Shown: positions 1 through 10,022, counted from the first letter of the stretch. The stretch is 64,000 nucleotides of DNA from Lentzea albidocapillata subsp. violacea (GCF_900100275.1 NZ_FNET01000001.1:806001-870000), one strand, 5' to 3'. Program-made: numbers and translations. Notes: generated from the sequence alone by a model not told the origin.

Positions 1-705
1 CACCACGTCGGCGAGGCCGCGGATCGACCTGGCCAGTGCGTCGAGGTCGGTCCGCTGGTCGTCGGGCAGGTGGGAGGCGAGCAGTTGGGCGCGCAGGTAC
101 GCGCGGGCGATCGGGGTGCGCAGCTCGTGGCTCGCGTCGGTGACGAACCGGCGTTGCCGCGCCAGCGCTTCCGCCAGGGGCCCGACCGTGCGGCGGCTGA
201 TGCCCAGGCCGATCAGCGCTGCCACGAGCAGGCCGCAGACCAGTGCGATCGCCAGTGCTTGCAGCAGGTGCGCGCGGTCGGCTAGCTGGTAGCGCATGTC
301 GAACACCGCCTGCACCGTCGTGCCGTCCGCGCCGGGTGCGGTGAGCACGCGGTACTCCGTGCCGTTCGCGGTGATGTCGCGCGGTATGGCGGTGCCCGAC
401 CTGTGCACCGCGTCGATGTCGTCGCGCAGCGGGAACCCGTCCGGCACCGGGAGCTCGCCCTCGTGCAGCACGCCGTCCTCCAGAACGAACACCCACGCGC
501 ACCGGGGCGCGATGCCCGGCACGCCGTACAGGGCGTTGTAGCGGAGTTCGCGCGACACCTGGGTTTCCTGCGCGTGGGCGATGACGACGTACGCGATCGC
601 GCCGACGAACGCGATCATCAGCGTGATCGCCAGGCCCACCAGCACGCTGACCCGCAGCCGCGCCCGGCGGACCTCCGCGCGCTCCGCCTCCGCCCACGAC
701 CTCAC
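1..705 (-). CDS. sensor histidine kinase (3' end cut by window edge)
   Basis: Membrane sensor kinase that would phosphorylate the response regulator encoded just upstream. Read from a GTG at 705, it shows an N-terminal membrane segment, a short extracytoplasmic region of about 100 residues, a second membrane segment, and a HisKA box ASHELRTPIARAY containing the phospho-accepting His. The ATP-binding domain lies beyond the left edge. The GTG overlaps the regulator's TGA in a GTGA arrangement, which indicates translational coupling. The small sensor region suggests an envelope signal, but the ligand cannot be read from the sequence. Confidence 0.88.
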   Translation of the reverse strand, partial: MRSWAEAERAEVRRARLRVSVLVGLAITLMIAFVGAIAYVVIAHAQETQVSRELRYNALYGVPGIAPRCAWVFVLEDGVLHEGELPVPDGFPLRDDIDAVHRSGTAIPRDITANGTEYRVLTAPGADGTTVQAVFDMRYQLADRAHLLQALAIALVCGLLVAALIGLGISRRTVGPLAEALARQRRFVTDASHELRTPIARAYLRAQLLASHLPDDQRTDLDALARSIRGLADVV

Positions 706-1391
706 AGCGCCCCCAGCCGGTAGCCGATGCCCTGAACCGTCAGCACGACCGAACGTCCCACCTTCGAGCGCAGGTAGTGCACGTAGGTGTCCACAATGGA
801 CTGGGAGGGCGCGTCGCAGAACACCGTGCGCCGCAACGCCGCCCGCGTGTGCACCGTCTCGGGATGCGTGGCGAGCACCCGCAGCAGCGCGAACTCCCTG
901 GTGGTGAGCGGCACCTTCTCACCGTCGGGCAGCACGACCTGGTGTTGTTCGAGCTCCAGGCGGCCGGCGCCGATGCGCAGCACCACGGCCAGTTCCGCGG
1001 CCCGCCGGCACAGCGCCCGCAGCCGCGCGGTCAGCTCGCCCAGGTCGAACGGCTTGGCGAGGTAGTCGTCGGCGCCGGCGTCGAGGCCGTCGATCCGGTC
1101 GTGCACCGACCCCATCGCGGTGAGCATCAGCGCCTGCGTCCGCACGGACCGGGAACGCAACCGGGACACCAGGTCCAGCCCGTCGACGACCGGCAGGACT
1201 CGGTCGATCACGACCACGTCGTAGGGCCGGGTGAGTGCGAGGTGCAGGCCGCGTTGCCCGTCGAAGGCGACGTCGACTTCGTACCCCTCGCCGCGCAGCA
1301 CCGCGGCGAGCAACTCCACCAGTTCCCGGTCGTCGTCCACGAGCAACAGCCGGAACCGGTGGACTGCCAGCGACTTCGTAGAGGCCCGCAC
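702..1391 (-). CDS. OmpR-family response regulator
   Basis: DNA-binding response regulator paired with the downstream kinase. The receiver domain carries the acidic pair in LLLVDDD, the phospho-acceptor Asp in VVVIDRVLP (about residue 63) and the Lys in YLAKPF. The C-terminal winged helix ends in the typical VQGIGYRLG. The reading frame is open up to 1484, but the extra residues do not look like a receiver domain. I chose the GTG at 1391, about 18 residues before the VDDD motif; no good ribosome site decides this, so the start is uncertain. Confidence 0.88.
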   Translation of the reverse strand: MRASTKSLAVHRFRLLLVDDDRELVELLAAVLRGEGYEVDVAFDGQRGLHLALTRPYDVVVIDRVLPVVDGLDLVSRLRSRSVRTQALMLTAMGSVHDRIDGLDAGADDYLAKPFDLGELTARLRALCRRAAELAVVLRIGAGRLELEQHQVVLPDGEKVPLTTREFALLRVLATHPETVHTRAALRRTVFCDAPSQSIVDTYVHYLRSKVGRSVVLTVQGIGYRLGAL

Positions 1392-1552
1392 GAAGCCACG
1401 ATCGCACGTGATCAGCGTCGATTCAGGTGCCAACAGCCAACGGACAGGTTCACGGACGTGACCGAAAGGCTTGGTACGACGCAACTTCCCCGGTCGGACG
1501 GCTTCGGCGCACCCACGGCACCCGCCGGCGAAAGTTAAACATGTGAACCTCG

Positions 1553-1583
1553 GTCGTCGCGTGACCTGCGATCACGCGACGAC
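1553..1583. terminator. 12-bp perfect inverted repeat, probable terminator or operator
   Basis: Arms 1553-1564 and 1572-1583 are perfect complements around a 7-nt loop. It lies 10 bp past the stop of the GH20-like gene and about 160 bp before the response regulator start. On the minus strand the stem is followed only loosely by T-rich sequence, so it could be a terminator for the GH20-like gene or an operator for the regulator gene. Confidence 0.5.
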
Positions 1584-1593
1584 TGTGAACGAC

Positions 1594-2385
1594 CTACCAG
1601 GCGGGCGCGACGGCCGAGGCGGTGCGCAGTTCGCCGACCCAGCCCGCGGTCGCGATGGCGCGCAGGACGTCGTCCCCCTCGGCGAGCTTGCCGTGCGGGC
1701 CGAGGACGGCCGCGTCGCCGTGGTGCCAGCGGACCGGCAGCTTGCCGTGGCGTTCGAGCAGACCGGCGAACTTCGTCGTCAGCCTGGAGGTGCCGATGTG
1801 CACCCAGCGGCTCGGGAACAGCTCCAGCAACTCGGCCGTCGCCGGCCCGAGCTCGGGCACCACGGTGATGCCGTGATCGCGGCCGTACTCGACGAGGTCG
1901 CGCAGCGCGTCGGGATCACCGTCCGGGAAGACGTGCAGGACGTTGAGCTTGTAGGCGGCCATCCGGTCGATCGCCCTGCGCATCTCGGCCGGCGGCAGCA
2001 GCGCGCTCGACACACCGCGCCACGCGAACGCGGGGGAGTCGCGCACGTCGGCCGCTCGGACCGTGCCGTCGCGGGTCATCAGCTGCCGGAACGACTGCAC
2101 GCCGTGCCGCAGCCCGGCCTGGGTGCCCGCGCGCAGCATGATGGCGTCGTTGCTGACCAGCAGCGCGTACCCCTCGGGGCCGAGGCCGCGCATGGCCGGG
2201 TCGTGCGACACCATCAGCATGCCGTCGGGCGACTCCGCCAGCAGGTAGCCGGTCTGCCGGAAGACGTGCTCGCGCAGCATCGCGGCCGCGGTGCGCGCCT
2301 GCCCGGTCACCCGGACGGTCACGTCTTCGGTCAGTACGAACGAGCCCGTGCGACGGGGCGCGCTCGTGGGCATGGGAACAATCAA
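1594..2385 (-). CDS. truncated GH20 beta-N-acetylhexosaminidase-like protein
   Basis: Related to family 20 beta-N-acetylhexosaminidases, which remove terminal GlcNAc or GalNAc. Residues 1-130 look like the non-catalytic GH20b domain, and AWRGVSSALLPPAEMRRAID plus RMAAYKLNVLHVFPDGD match the first strands of the catalytic barrel. The protein stops at 263 residues where family members usually exceed 480. The rest of the barrel, including the catalytic Asp-Glu pair, is missing, so hydrolase activity is unlikely. The TTG start is chosen because GGAGAGGAAA sits 5 nt upstream; ATG at 2373 is the alternative. It starts 34 bp after the kinase gene and may be co-transcribed with it. Confidence 0.72.
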   Translation of the reverse strand: MIVPMPTSAPRRTGSFVLTEDVTVRVTGQARTAAAMLREHVFRQTGYLLAESPDGMLMVSHDPAMRGLGPEGYALLVSNDAIMLRAGTQAGLRHGVQSFRQLMTRDGTVRAADVRDSPAFAWRGVSSALLPPAEMRRAIDRMAAYKLNVLHVFPDGDPDALRDLVEYGRDHGITVVPELGPATAELLELFPSRWVHIGTSRLTTKFAGLLERHGKLPVRWHHGDAAVLGPHGKLAEGDDVLRAIATAGWVGELRTASAVAPAW

Positions 2386-2419
2386 CGGTTTCCTCTCCAG
2401 CGACCTAACGCTGGGTGTA

Positions 2420-4117
2420 TCAGCTGAGTTCCGGCAATCGGACGCGGAACGTGGTTCCGGCGCCTGTCGCGCTGGTCACATCGACCGTTCCGCCGTGCGC
2501 CTCGACGAGCTTGCGGACGATCGCGAGCCCCAGTCCGCTACCGCCCGTGGCGCGGCTGCGCGACTTGTCCGCGCGCCAGAACCGGTCGAACACGTGCGGC
2601 AGATCGTCTTCGGAGATGCCCGGACCCGTGTCGGTCACGGTGATCACGACCTCGCCGTTCCCGGCCGTGCCCCCGGCCGTCACCGACCCACCGGCGGGCA
2701 CGTGCCGCAGCGCGTTCGAGACGAGGTTGTCGAGGACCTGCCGCAGCCGCAGGGCATCGGCCCGGACGGTGAGGGAGGCGTCGGCGGACACCGTCAGCGT
2801 GACTCCGGCCTGCGCGGCTCGTGCCTCGTGCGCGGCTTGGAGCTGCTCCAACGCGACCGCGACGTTGAGCCGTTCGGGTGTCAGGCGCAACGAGCCCGCG
2901 TCGGCGACGGCGAGGTCCTGCAGGTCGTCCACCACGTGCTGCAGCACGAGCGCTTCCTTGAGCAGCAACGCCACCAGGGCCGGATCGAGGTCGCTCACCC
3001 CGTCCTCGGCCGCCTCCAGCCAGCCCCGGATGTTGCTCAACGGCGTCCGCAGCTCGTGCGCGACGTCGCTGACCATCGCCTTGCGCGCCCGCTCCAGGTG
3101 CGCCCTGTTCGCCGCCATCGTGTTGAACGCCCTGGTCAGGCCCGCGATCTCGTCCTGCCCGCGCACCGGCACCGGCGGGATGTCGCTGCCGGCGGACAGG
3201 TGCGTCGCCGCCGCGGTCAACGCCCGCAGCGGCCGGGTGATCCGGGCCCCCGCGAACGCCGCCACCCCGATCGCCGCCAGCAGCACGGCCGCCGCGGCCC
3301 CCACGACCTGCAGGCCGTTGCCCGACAACGAGATCGCGGTGGTCGGCGTGCCCGCGGGGTTGGTCAGGTACAGCAGGACCGGCGGCGCCACGTACTGGGC
3401 GAGCTGCTCCTTGCGTGCCGCGGCCACGCACGCGGCGACGGCCGGTTCGTCCGGCGGCGGCACGCCCGAGGACTGCTTGCGCGCCGGGGTGAAGTCCGGA
3501 TCGAGGTCCGCCGGTGGCAGCGAGCGGCGTGCCAGGCAGGCGTTGGTCAGGTCTTCCAGGTCGAGCAACGCGAAGAAGTCCGCCGCGGTGTCGAACGGCA
3601 GGTCCCGCTCCCGGCAGTCCAGCCGGGCCTCCTCCTTCCTGACCAGCCGCAGGCAGTACAGCGTCCCGGTCCGGTCCTCCCGGTCGCGGAAGTCGATCGG
3701 CGTGCGGAACGGCCCCAGCACCCGCTTGTCGATCCGGTCAGCGGGCGCGCCGGGCACCAGGACCGGGTCTACGTCCAGCGGGTCCACCACGGCCGAGGCC
3801 CGGTCCGGCAGCCGGCCGCCGGCCGCGCCCAGGTCGGCGACCGTGCGGCCGTCCTTGGTGACCAGCACGATGCGCCGGCCGGGCTGCCCGGACACCAGCG
3901 CCTCGACGTAACCGTCTATTCCGGACCAGTCGCGATGGCCGGCCGCGTAGTCGAGCAACGTCGTGTAGATCCGGTGGTCCGAGGCGAGCTCCCGGCCCTG
4001 CTCGCGGGCGATCGACGCCTGGGTCAGCTGCGTCGCCAGCCACGCCGTCGCGGCGATCGAGCACACCGCGATCAGCACCACCACGACGAGCAGGCGCGTG
4101 AAGACGCTACGGCGCAT
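2420..4117 (-). CDS. sensor histidine kinase with large extracytoplasmic domain
   Basis: Transmembrane sensor kinase of 565 residues. TM1 is at about 8-33, an extracytoplasmic sensor at about 34-268, TM2 at 270-291, then HAMP, HisKA with HELRTPLSN (His354) and an ATPase domain with [11 protein letters not shown] and [10 protein letters not shown]. The sensor region holds four cysteines (155, 168, 194, 230), suggesting disulfides. It overlaps the preceding regulator by 11 bp, so the two are translated together. The pair diverges from the MacAB-like efflux genes, which makes that operon the obvious target. Confidence 0.93.
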   Translation of the reverse strand: MRRSVFTRLLVVVVLIAVCSIAATAWLATQLTQASIAREQGRELASDHRIYTTLLDYAAGHRDWSGIDGYVEALVSGQPGRRIVLVTKDGRTVADLGAAGGRLPDRASAVVDPLDVDPVLVPGAPADRIDKRVLGPFRTPIDFRDREDRTGTLYCLRLVRKEEARLDCRERDLPFDTAADFFALLDLEDLTNACLARRSLPPADLDPDFTPARKQSSGVPPPDEPAVAACVAAARKEQLAQYVAPPVLLYLTNPAGTPTTAISLSGNGLQVVGAAAAVLLAAIGVAAFAGARITRPLRALTAAATHLSAGSDIPPVPVRGQDEIAGLTRAFNTMAANRAHLERARKAMVSDVAHELRTPLSNIRGWLEAAEDGVSDLDPALVALLLKEALVLQHVVDDLQDLAVADAGSLRLTPERLNVAVALEQLQAAHEARAAQAGVTLTVSADASLTVRADALRLRQVLDNLVSNALRHVPAGGSVTAGGTAGNGEVVITVTDTGPGISEDDLPHVFDRFWRADKSRSRATGGSGLGLAIVRKLVEAHGGTVDVTSATGAGTTFRVRLPELS

Positions 4118-4802
4118 CGGCGCGTCCCGCCGTGAGCTTGTAGCCGATGCCGTACACGGTCACGAGGTGCGCGGGCGCACGCGGATCGGTCTCGATCTTG
4201 CGCCGCAGGTTCTTCACGTGCGTGTCGATCGTCCGCGCGGTCAGGAAGCTGCTGAGGCCGTGCATCCGCCGCAGCAACTGCTCGCGGCTGAACACCCTGT
4301 CCACTCCGGACGCCAGCACCTCCAGCAGGCCGAACTCGCCGGGCGTGCACTCGACCGCTTCGCCGCGCACCCTCACCTCGTGCCGCAGCTGGTCCACCAC
4401 GATCGGCCCGACCTGCAGCACCGGCTCCGGTTTCGCGGCGGGCACGCGCCGCAGCAACGTCCGCACCCGTGCCACCAGCTCGCGCGGGCTGAACGGCTTG
4501 GTCAGGTAGTCGTCCGCGCCGATCCCGAGACCGTGCAGCAGGTCGTCCTCAGTGGACCGTGCCGTCAGCATCAGCACCAGCACGTCCGACTCGGCCCGCA
4601 ACGCCCGGCACACGTCCAGCCCGCCCAGTCCCGGCAGCATCAGGTCGAGCACCACGAGCGCGGGGCCGTGCGCACGGACCACGTCGAGCGCCTGGCGTCC
4701 ATCGTGGACGACGAGCACCCGGTGGTGGTCCTGCTCCAGGTACCGGCGCACCAGCTCGGCCTGGTTCTCGTCGTCCTCCGCGACCAGGATGAGAGCGCTC
4801 AC
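4107..4802 (-). CDS. OmpR-family response regulator
   Basis: Cytoplasmic transcription factor of 231 residues. The receiver domain has AEDDE, phospho-acceptor Asp53 in VVLDLMLPG and Lys in YLTKPF. The winged-helix domain ends in [10 protein letters not shown]. The GTG start has no Shine-Dalgarno site but has TATGAT 6 nt upstream (complement of 4809-4814), the pattern of a leaderless transcript. It lies 79 bp from the start of the divergent efflux operon and probably controls both directions. Confidence 0.93.
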   Translation of the reverse strand: MSALILVAEDDENQAELVRRYLEQDHHRVLVVHDGRQALDVVRAHGPALVVLDLMLPGLGGLDVCRALRAESDVLVLMLTARSTEDDLLHGLGIGADDYLTKPFSPRELVARVRTLLRRVPAAKPEPVLQVGPIVVDQLRHEVRVRGEAVECTPGEFGLLEVLASGVDRVFSREQLLRRMHGLSSFLTARTIDTHVKNLRRKIETDPRAPAHLVTVYGIGYKLTAGRADAP

Positions 4803-4881
4803 CCGCCGATCATATGGACGCCCTCACCGCGATCACCGGTCCGACACAGGATCCTCACAAGTGCCTCCGAAGATCCACGGC

Positions 4882-5916
4882 ATGCGCAGGACAATCATCG
4901 GGGCCGCGGTGCTCGTCGTGGTCATCATCGCCGTGGTGCTGGTGGTGCGGGCGCGGCCACCGGAGCCCGCCGCGGCCCCGCCACCGGCGGTGAAGACCAC
5001 GACCGTGCGAAAGGGAGACCTCACGAACACCCGCACAGTGCAGGCCCAGCTCGGTTTCGGCGCCGCCCGGCTCGTGAAGGGCGCCGCGGGCACCGTCACG
5101 AAGCTGCCCGCCACCGGCCAGGCCACCGAGCTCGGCAAGGAGCTCTACCGCGTCGACGACCAGCCCGTCGTCGTGTTCTTCGGCGCGACGCCCCTGTTCC
5201 GCGCGCTGGACACCCCTGGCATCAAGGGGTCGGACGTGGCGGTGGTGATGGACAACCTCGCCGCCCTGGGCTACTCGGTCGGCACGCGGCCCAAGGACGT
5301 CACCAAGGCCGAGTTCACGCCGCGCGTCGTCGAAGCGCTCAAGAAGTGGCAGAAGGCCCTCGGCGTCGAACAGACCGGCACCCTGGCGCCGGGCCGCGTG
5401 CTCGTCCTGGACCGCCCGATGCGCGTCGGCGCCGTGAAGGCCCAGCTGGGCGAGCCGGCCACGGAGGAGCTGTTCGAGGTCACCTCCACCACGCGCCTGG
5501 TTACGCTGCAGCTGCCGGTGACCGAGGCGGGCGTGCTGAAGGCGGACCTGCCGGTCACGATCGAGCACCCGGACAACCGCCCGGTGCCCGCCAAGGTGAC
5601 CTCGCTGACCCAGGTGGCCGCCCCCGCCGAGAACGGCGGCGGCCCGAAGGTCGACATCGTGGTCACACCCGACAACCCGGCGGACGTCGCCGACCTGGAC
5701 ACCGCCCCGGTCCGCCTCACCGTCACCACCGAGAGCCGCACCGGCGTCCTGACCGTGCCGCTGGCGGCCCTGGTGGCGCTGAAGGAGGGCGGCTACGCCG
5801 TGCAGCTGCCGACCGGCGGCCTGAAGGCCGTCCAGACCGGCCTGTACTCGCAGGACAAGGTCGAGATCTCCGGCGACGGCGTGGTGGACGGTCTGGAAGT
5901 GGTGACCGCCCAATGA
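4882..5916 (+). CDS. efflux periplasmic adaptor (MacA/HlyD-like) with peptidoglycan-binding-like domain
   Basis: Membrane-anchored adaptor of a MacAB-type transporter, 344 residues. One N-terminal membrane anchor (about 4-25) is followed by a short Pro-rich linker and the start of a beta-barrel region (TTTVRKGDL). The middle part, [15 protein letters not shown]... [18 protein letters not shown], looks like a peptidoglycan-binding fold. The C-terminal part resembles adaptor domains ending in a VPLAALVAL... YSQDKVEI segment. The frame is open upstream, but ATG 4882 begins immediately before the anchor. Its stop overlaps the ATPase start as ATGA. Confidence 0.85.
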   Translation: MRRTIIGAAVLVVVIIAVVLVVRARPPEPAAAPPPAVKTTTVRKGDLTNTRTVQAQLGFGAARLVKGAAGTVTKLPATGQATELGKELYRVDDQPVVVFFGATPLFRALDTPGIKGSDVAVVMDNLAALGYSVGTRPKDVTKAEFTPRVVEALKKWQKALGVEQTGTLAPGRVLVLDRPMRVGAVKAQLGEPATEELFEVTSTTRLVTLQLPVTEAGVLKADLPVTIEHPDNRPVPAKVTSLTQVAAPAENGGGPKVDIVVTPDNPADVADLDTAPVRLTVTTESRTGVLTVPLAALVALKEGGYAVQLPTGGLKAVQTGLYSQDKVEISGDGVVDGLEVVTAQ

Positions 5917-6629
5917 CCCCGGTACTCGCCCTGCGCTCGGTGACCAAGCGGTACCCCGGCGGCGTCACGGCGCTCGACGACGTGTCACTGCAGGTCGCCT
6001 CGGGCGAGCTGCTCGCGATCGTGGGCCCGTCCGGCTCCGGCAAGTCCACGCTGCTGCACCTCGTCGGCACCCTGGACCTGCCCTCGTCGGGCACCGTGGA
6101 GATCGACGGCCAGGACGTGTCCCGCCTGCCGGACCGCCGCCTGTCCGCGTTGCGCGGCAGCCGGCTGGGGTTCGTGTTCCAGCAGTTCCACCTGTCCGAC
6201 GGACTCACCGCCACCGAGAACGTGGCTACCGGCCTGCTCTACGCCGGTGTGCGCCGCAAGTACCGCCGCCCGCTCGCGATGGAGGCCCTGAACCGCGTCG
6301 GCCTCGGGCACCGGACCGACCACAAGCCGCAGCAGCTGTCCGGCGGCGAACGCCAACGCGTCGCCATCGCGCGTGCCGTGGTGAACAACCCGGCCCTGGT
6401 GCTGGCCGACGAGCCGACCGGGGCGCTCGACACGGCCAACGGGCTCGCGGTGCTGGACCTGCTGCGGGAACTGAACGGACAGGGGACGACCATCGCGCTG
6501 ATCACGCACGACCGCGACATCGCCGCATCGTTGCCACGCCGGGTCGAACTGCGCGACGGGCGGATCGTCGCGGACACCGGAGACCAGCCCACCATCACGT
6601 TCCCGAGCCTCAACGGCGTCACCGGATGA
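5913..6629 (+). CDS. ABC transporter ATP-binding protein (MacB/LolD type)
   Basis: ATPase of the efflux system, 238 residues. Walker A is GPSGSGKST, the Q-loop is FVFQQFHL, the signature is LSGGERQRV, Walker B is LVLADEPTG and the switch His is in LITHDRD. This set is typical of the MacB/LolD/FtsE class, which works with FtsX-like permeases. It overlaps the adaptor by 4 nt and the permease by 4 nt, so the three proteins should be made in step. Confidence 0.96.
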   Translation: MTPVLALRSVTKRYPGGVTALDDVSLQVASGELLAIVGPSGSGKSTLLHLVGTLDLPSSGTVEIDGQDVSRLPDRRLSALRGSRLGFVFQQFHLSDGLTATENVATGLLYAGVRRKYRRPLAMEALNRVGLGHRTDHKPQQLSGGERQRVAIARAVVNNPALVLADEPTGALDTANGLAVLDLLRELNGQGTTIALITHDRDIAASLPRRVELRDGRIVADTGDQPTITFPSLNGVTG

Positions 6630-7795
6630 GCCGGCTGTCGCCCGCCGACCTGCTCGCCCTCGGCTCCCTGGGCATGCGCACCCGCAGGCTCCGCGCGGCC
6701 CTGTCCGCACTCGGCATCGCCCTGGGCATCGCGACCGTCGTCGTGGTCACCGGCATCCCGGCCTCCAGCCAGCAGGCCCTGCTCGACGAACTGACCGCCC
6801 TGGGCACCAACCTCCTGCGCGCCCAGCCCACCCCACGCCAGGACGACCCGGTCCTGCTGCCGGAGTCCTCGGTGGTGATGGTCGGGCGCATCGGCCCGGT
6901 GACCGCCGCCGCGGCCGTCGCCAACACCCACACCCGAGTCCGCCGCAACGACCTCCTGGACCCCGGCCACAGCTCCGACATCACCGTCCTCGCCGCCACC
7001 CCTGGCCTGCTGGACACCGTGAACGGCCACGTCCAGAGCGGGGAGTTCCTGCCACGGCCGGACTTCCCGGGCGTCGTCCTCGGGCACGTCGCCGCCGAAC
7101 GGCTCGGCATCCCCGACGCAGGCGAACGTCCGGCGATCTTCGTGGGGGAGAAGTGGTTCACGGTGACAGGCGTGCTCGGCCCCCTGCCACTGGCCCCCGA
7201 CGTCGAACGCTCGGTGCTCGTCGGCTGGGACGCCGCCCGCACGCACCTGGGCTTCGACGGCCACCCGACCGTCGTCTACGTGAAGGCCCGCGAGGAGTCC
7301 ATCGAGGACGTTCGCGCGATCCTGCCCGCCACGCTGTACGGCGAGATCCCCGGTCTGGTGCAGGTGAGCCGCCCGTCCGACGCGCTGGCGGCCAAGCGCG
7401 CCACGCAGAACTCCTACAGCGCGTTGTTCCTGGGACTCGCGGGCGTCGCGTTGCTCGTCGGCGGCGTCGGCGTGGCGAACACGATGGTGATCTCCGTGCT
7501 CGAACGCCGCAGCGAGATCGGCCTGCGCCGCGCCCTGGGAGCCACCCGCGGCCACATCCGCGCGCAGTTCCTGACCGAGGCCGTCCTGCTCTCCGGCCTC
7601 GGCGGGCTGGCCGGCACCGCCTTGGGGGCGCTGGGCGTCGCCGGCTACGCGACGCTGCACCGCTGGCCGCTCGTCATCCCCCTGGAAGTCCTGGCCGCGG
7701 GCGTGCTCGCCGCGTTCGTCGTGGGCGCCGCCGCCGGCCTCTACCCCTCCATCCGCGCCTCCCGGCTCACCCCGACCCAGGCGCTCGCCGCGTGA
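6626..7795 (+). CDS. ABC transporter permease (FtsX/MacB-like)
   Basis: Membrane part of the transporter, 389 residues. TM1 lies near residues 20-40 after the cytoplasmic start [20 protein letters not shown]. An extracytoplasmic MacB-like domain covers about 45-250, and three C-terminal membrane segments include [15 protein letters not shown], followed by the conserved [19 protein letters not shown] coupling segment. It ends in [12 protein letters not shown], as MacB permeases do. The substrate is not evident; peptides, lipids or antibiotics are typical for the family. Confidence 0.94.
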   Translation: MSRLSPADLLALGSLGMRTRRLRAALSALGIALGIATVVVVTGIPASSQQALLDELTALGTNLLRAQPTPRQDDPVLLPESSVVMVGRIGPVTAAAAVANTHTRVRRNDLLDPGHSSDITVLAATPGLLDTVNGHVQSGEFLPRPDFPGVVLGHVAAERLGIPDAGERPAIFVGEKWFTVTGVLGPLPLAPDVERSVLVGWDAARTHLGFDGHPTVVYVKAREESIEDVRAILPATLYGEIPGLVQVSRPSDALAAKRATQNSYSALFLGLAGVALLVGGVGVANTMVISVLERRSEIGLRRALGATRGHIRAQFLTEAVLLSGLGGLAGTALGALGVAGYATLHRWPLVIPLEVLAAGVLAAFVVGAAAGLYPSIRASRLTPTQALAA

Positions 7796-7812
7796 CGAAA
7801 GGAAATTCCACG

Positions 7813-8352
7813 ATGAAGAAGGCCACCCTGGCCCTCCTGCTGCTGCTCCTGGCCGCGTGCTCCAAGCCCGAGGCCCAGCCCCAGGTCGCCTCGATCTCGA
7901 CGCCACCGAGCAGCGCGGCCCCGACGTCGGCCTCCCAGGAACAACGCCCCCGCGAACGCCTCGACATGACTCCGGAGGACCTCGAGGCCCTCAACGTTCC
8001 GTACAACCAGTGCATGGCGAGCCACGGCATGGACCAGAAGGGCCGCGCCCCTGCGGGGAGCGGCCAGCCGCAGCCCACCAAGGAGGAGCTCGACAAGGCG
8101 CTCCAGGCCTGCGCGTCGAAGGAACCGCTGCCCCCGTGGGAGAAGGACTCCACCAACCCGGAGGCCGTCGACTTCGCCAACCGCGTCGTGCAGTGCCTGC
8201 GCGGCAAGGGAGTCCGCTACGTCGAGGTGAACAACGAACCGGGCTCGGAGATGATCAGCTACGCGCTGGGCGGCCCGAACAACGACGCCGCGTCGATCTC
8301 GCTAGGCCTGGAGCACGCCAAGGCGTGCGAGATCGCCTCGTCCAAGAAGTGA
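7813..8352 (+). CDS. secreted lipoprotein of the efflux operon
   Basis: Lipoprotein of 179 residues with unknown function. The signal peptide MKKATLALLLLLL leads into the lipobox LAAC with the modified Cys at about residue 16, then a Ser/Thr/Pro-rich linker. The folded part has four more cysteines (QCMASHG, QACASKE, VVQCLRGKG, AKACEIA), likely two disulfides. AAAGGAAA 7 nt upstream supports the ATG. The gene follows the permease by 17 bp, so it may serve the transporter as a cell-surface partner. I do not recognise a named family. Confidence 0.85.
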   Translation: MKKATLALLLLLLAACSKPEAQPQVASISTPPSSAAPTSASQEQRPRERLDMTPEDLEALNVPYNQCMASHGMDQKGRAPAGSGQPQPTKEELDKALQACASKEPLPPWEKDSTNPEAVDFANRVVQCLRGKGVRYVEVNNEPGSEMISYALGGPNNDAASISLGLEHAKACEIASSKK

Positions 8353-8387
8353 GGTGAGGGGGCTGGAACCCAGCCCCCTCACCTCAC
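8349..8387. terminator. bidirectional terminator between convergent genes
   Basis: An 18-bp perfect stem (8349-8366 with 8370-8387) and a 3-nt loop. It overlaps the stop codons of both the lipoprotein gene and the convergent monooxygenase gene. There is no long T run, as is usual in high-GC actinobacteria. Confidence 0.85.
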
Positions 8388-9403
8388 GCGAGCATGTCGC
8401 GCACCATCGGCACGACCTTCGTCCCGTACAGCTCGATCGTCCGCATCAGCGACTCGTGCGACAGCCCGCCGATCCCGTACTTCAGGTCGAACCGGCTCGC
8501 GCCGAGCTTCTTCATGGTGCGCGCCATCTTCTCCGCGACCGTCTCCGGCGACCCGACGAACAACGCGCCGTGCGGTCCCACCTCGTGCGCGTACGACTCG
8601 GGCGTCGGGGTGGCGAACCCCCGCGTCCTGCCGAGCCGGCCGATCATGTCGAGGTAGTGCGGCCAGAACTCCTCCCGCGCCTCCTCGTCGGTCGGTGCCA
8701 CGTGACCGGGGGAGTGGATGCCGATCGGCAACGGGTCGCGGCCGAACTTCTCCAGCGCGTGCTGGTAGAGCTCCGAGAACGGCGCGAACCTGCCGGGGTG
8801 GCCGCCGATGATCGCGAGCATCAGCGAGAAGCCGTACGAGGCCGCGCGCACCACGGACTGCGGGCTGCCGCCGACACCGATCCACGTCGGGAACGGCTCG
8901 GTGTACGGCACGACGTCCTGCTCGTGCAGCGACGCGCGGGTCTTGCCCTGCCAGGTGATCGGGCCGCCCTTGAGCAGCTCGGCGAACAGGTGCGTCTTCT
9001 CCTCGAACAGGTCCTCGTAGTCCGCGAGGTCGTACCCGAACAGCGGGAACGAGTCCACACTGGACCCGCGGCCCAGGATGACCTCCGCGCGGCCGTCCGA
9101 CACGGCGTTCAGCGTCGAGAAGCGCTGGTACACGCGCACCGGGTCGTCCGAGCTGAGCACCGTCACCGCCGAACCGAGATGGATCGACGACGTGCGGGCG
9201 GCGATCGCGGCCAGCACCACGTCGGCCGCCGACAGCGGCATGTCCGGCGTGTGGTGCTCACCGATACCGAAGAAGCCGAGGCCGACCTGATCGGCGAGCA
9301 CGCCCTGCTCGACCACGTTGCGAATGGTCTGGGCGTGCGTGAGCGGGGTGCCGGAGGCGTCGTGGGTGACGTCGCCGAACGTGTCGAGTCCGAACGTGGT
9401 CAT
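8384..9403 (-). CDS. LLM-class flavin-dependent oxidoreductase (luciferase-like)
   Basis: Luciferase-like monooxygenase of 339 residues using FMN or F420. The start TFGLDTFGDV, the segment GLGFFGIGEHHTPDMPLSAADVVLAAIAART, the motif GRAEVILGRGSS and the late GSPETVAEKM are characteristic of this TIM-barrel family, as in the alkanal monooxygenase group. It overlaps the neighbouring NADP-binding protein by 4 nt, suggesting a reductase and monooxygenase pair. The substrate cannot be predicted. Confidence 0.9.
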   Translation of the reverse strand: MTTFGLDTFGDVTHDASGTPLTHAQTIRNVVEQGVLADQVGLGFFGIGEHHTPDMPLSAADVVLAAIAARTSSIHLGSAVTVLSSDDPVRVYQRFSTLNAVSDGRAEVILGRGSSVDSFPLFGYDLADYEDLFEEKTHLFAELLKGGPITWQGKTRASLHEQDVVPYTEPFPTWIGVGGSPQSVVRAASYGFSLMLAIIGGHPGRFAPFSELYQHALEKFGRDPLPIGIHSPGHVAPTDEEAREEFWPHYLDMIGRLGRTRGFATPTPESYAHEVGPHGALFVGSPETVAEKMARTMKKLGASRFDLKYGIGGLSHESLMRTIELYGTKVVPMVRDMLA

Positions 9404-9984
9404 GACTGCTCCTTGATGAAGTTCTCGAATTCCTGCCTGCGGGCCGCGACGCCGAACACCGGGCTGCCGGGTTCCAGCAGCCGTCCCGCGGCCAGGGGCC
9501 CCACCGGCACCGGGTCGAACCCGATGTGTTCCAGGAACTCCGCGACGGCCCGTACGGCGTCGGGCGAGTCACCGGCGATGCCGACGGCACGGCCACCGGC
9601 GGGTTCCATGTCCTGGTAGGCGACGTGGTTCAGGGTCTTCACGACGTCGGCGCCCACCAGCCGTCGTGCGACCTCCTCGCTCGTGCCCAGGGGAGCCTCG
9701 GCGGGCGGCCAGTGGTTCATGGAGTCGATGACGACCTTGCCCGCGAACATCCCCGGTTCGAGCGTGGGGAACCGGTGCCACGGAATCGCCAGCACGACGA
9801 GGTCCGCGTCCGCCACGGCGTCGGCGGCCGGCAGCGCGACGGCACCGGGCGCGAGGAACTCGGTGATCATCTCGATCCGCGCCGGGTCACCCGAACCCGC
9901 GATGCCCACCTCGTAGCCCGCCGCCAGGGCCAGGCGCGCGATGACCGGACCGACGTGGCCCGCACCGAGAACAGCGATCTTCAC
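9400..9984 (-). CDS. NADPH-dependent F420 reductase-like protein
   Basis: Rossmann-fold protein of 194 residues. It opens with MKIAVLGAGHVGPVIARLA, the dinucleotide-binding glycine motif, and continues with DLVVLAIPWHRF and KVVIDSMNHWPP, matching the F420-dependent NADP oxidoreductase / ProC-like family. It probably supplies reduced cofactor to the monooxygenase that overlaps it. The start codon is GTG; an imperfect dyad at 9999-10022 lies directly upstream. Confidence 0.82.
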   Translation of the reverse strand: MKIAVLGAGHVGPVIARLALAAGYEVGIAGSGDPARIEMITEFLAPGAVALPAADAVADADLVVLAIPWHRFPTLEPGMFAGKVVIDSMNHWPPAEAPLGTSEEVARRLVGADVVKTLNHVAYQDMEPAGGRAVGIAGDSPDAVRAVAEFLEHIGFDPVPVGPLAAGRLLEPGSPVFGVAARRQEFENFIKEQS

Positions 9985-9998
9985 AGCACACCCGACCT

Positions 9999-10022
9999 AG
10001 CTAGTTGATGTGTCATCTAGCT
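9999..10022. promoter_or_regulatory. imperfect dyad in divergent promoter region
   Basis: AGCTA-GTT-GATG-TGT-CATC-TAGCT: two nested half-sites interrupted by a 3-nt bulge. It sits 15 bp upstream of the F420 reductase-like gene and faces the methyltransferase gene. It looks like an operator; no regulator gene is adjacent. Confidence 0.4.

Noticed and set aside
2291-4135. 614-codon plus-strand open frame
   Set aside because: Shadow of the histidine kinase on the minus strand.
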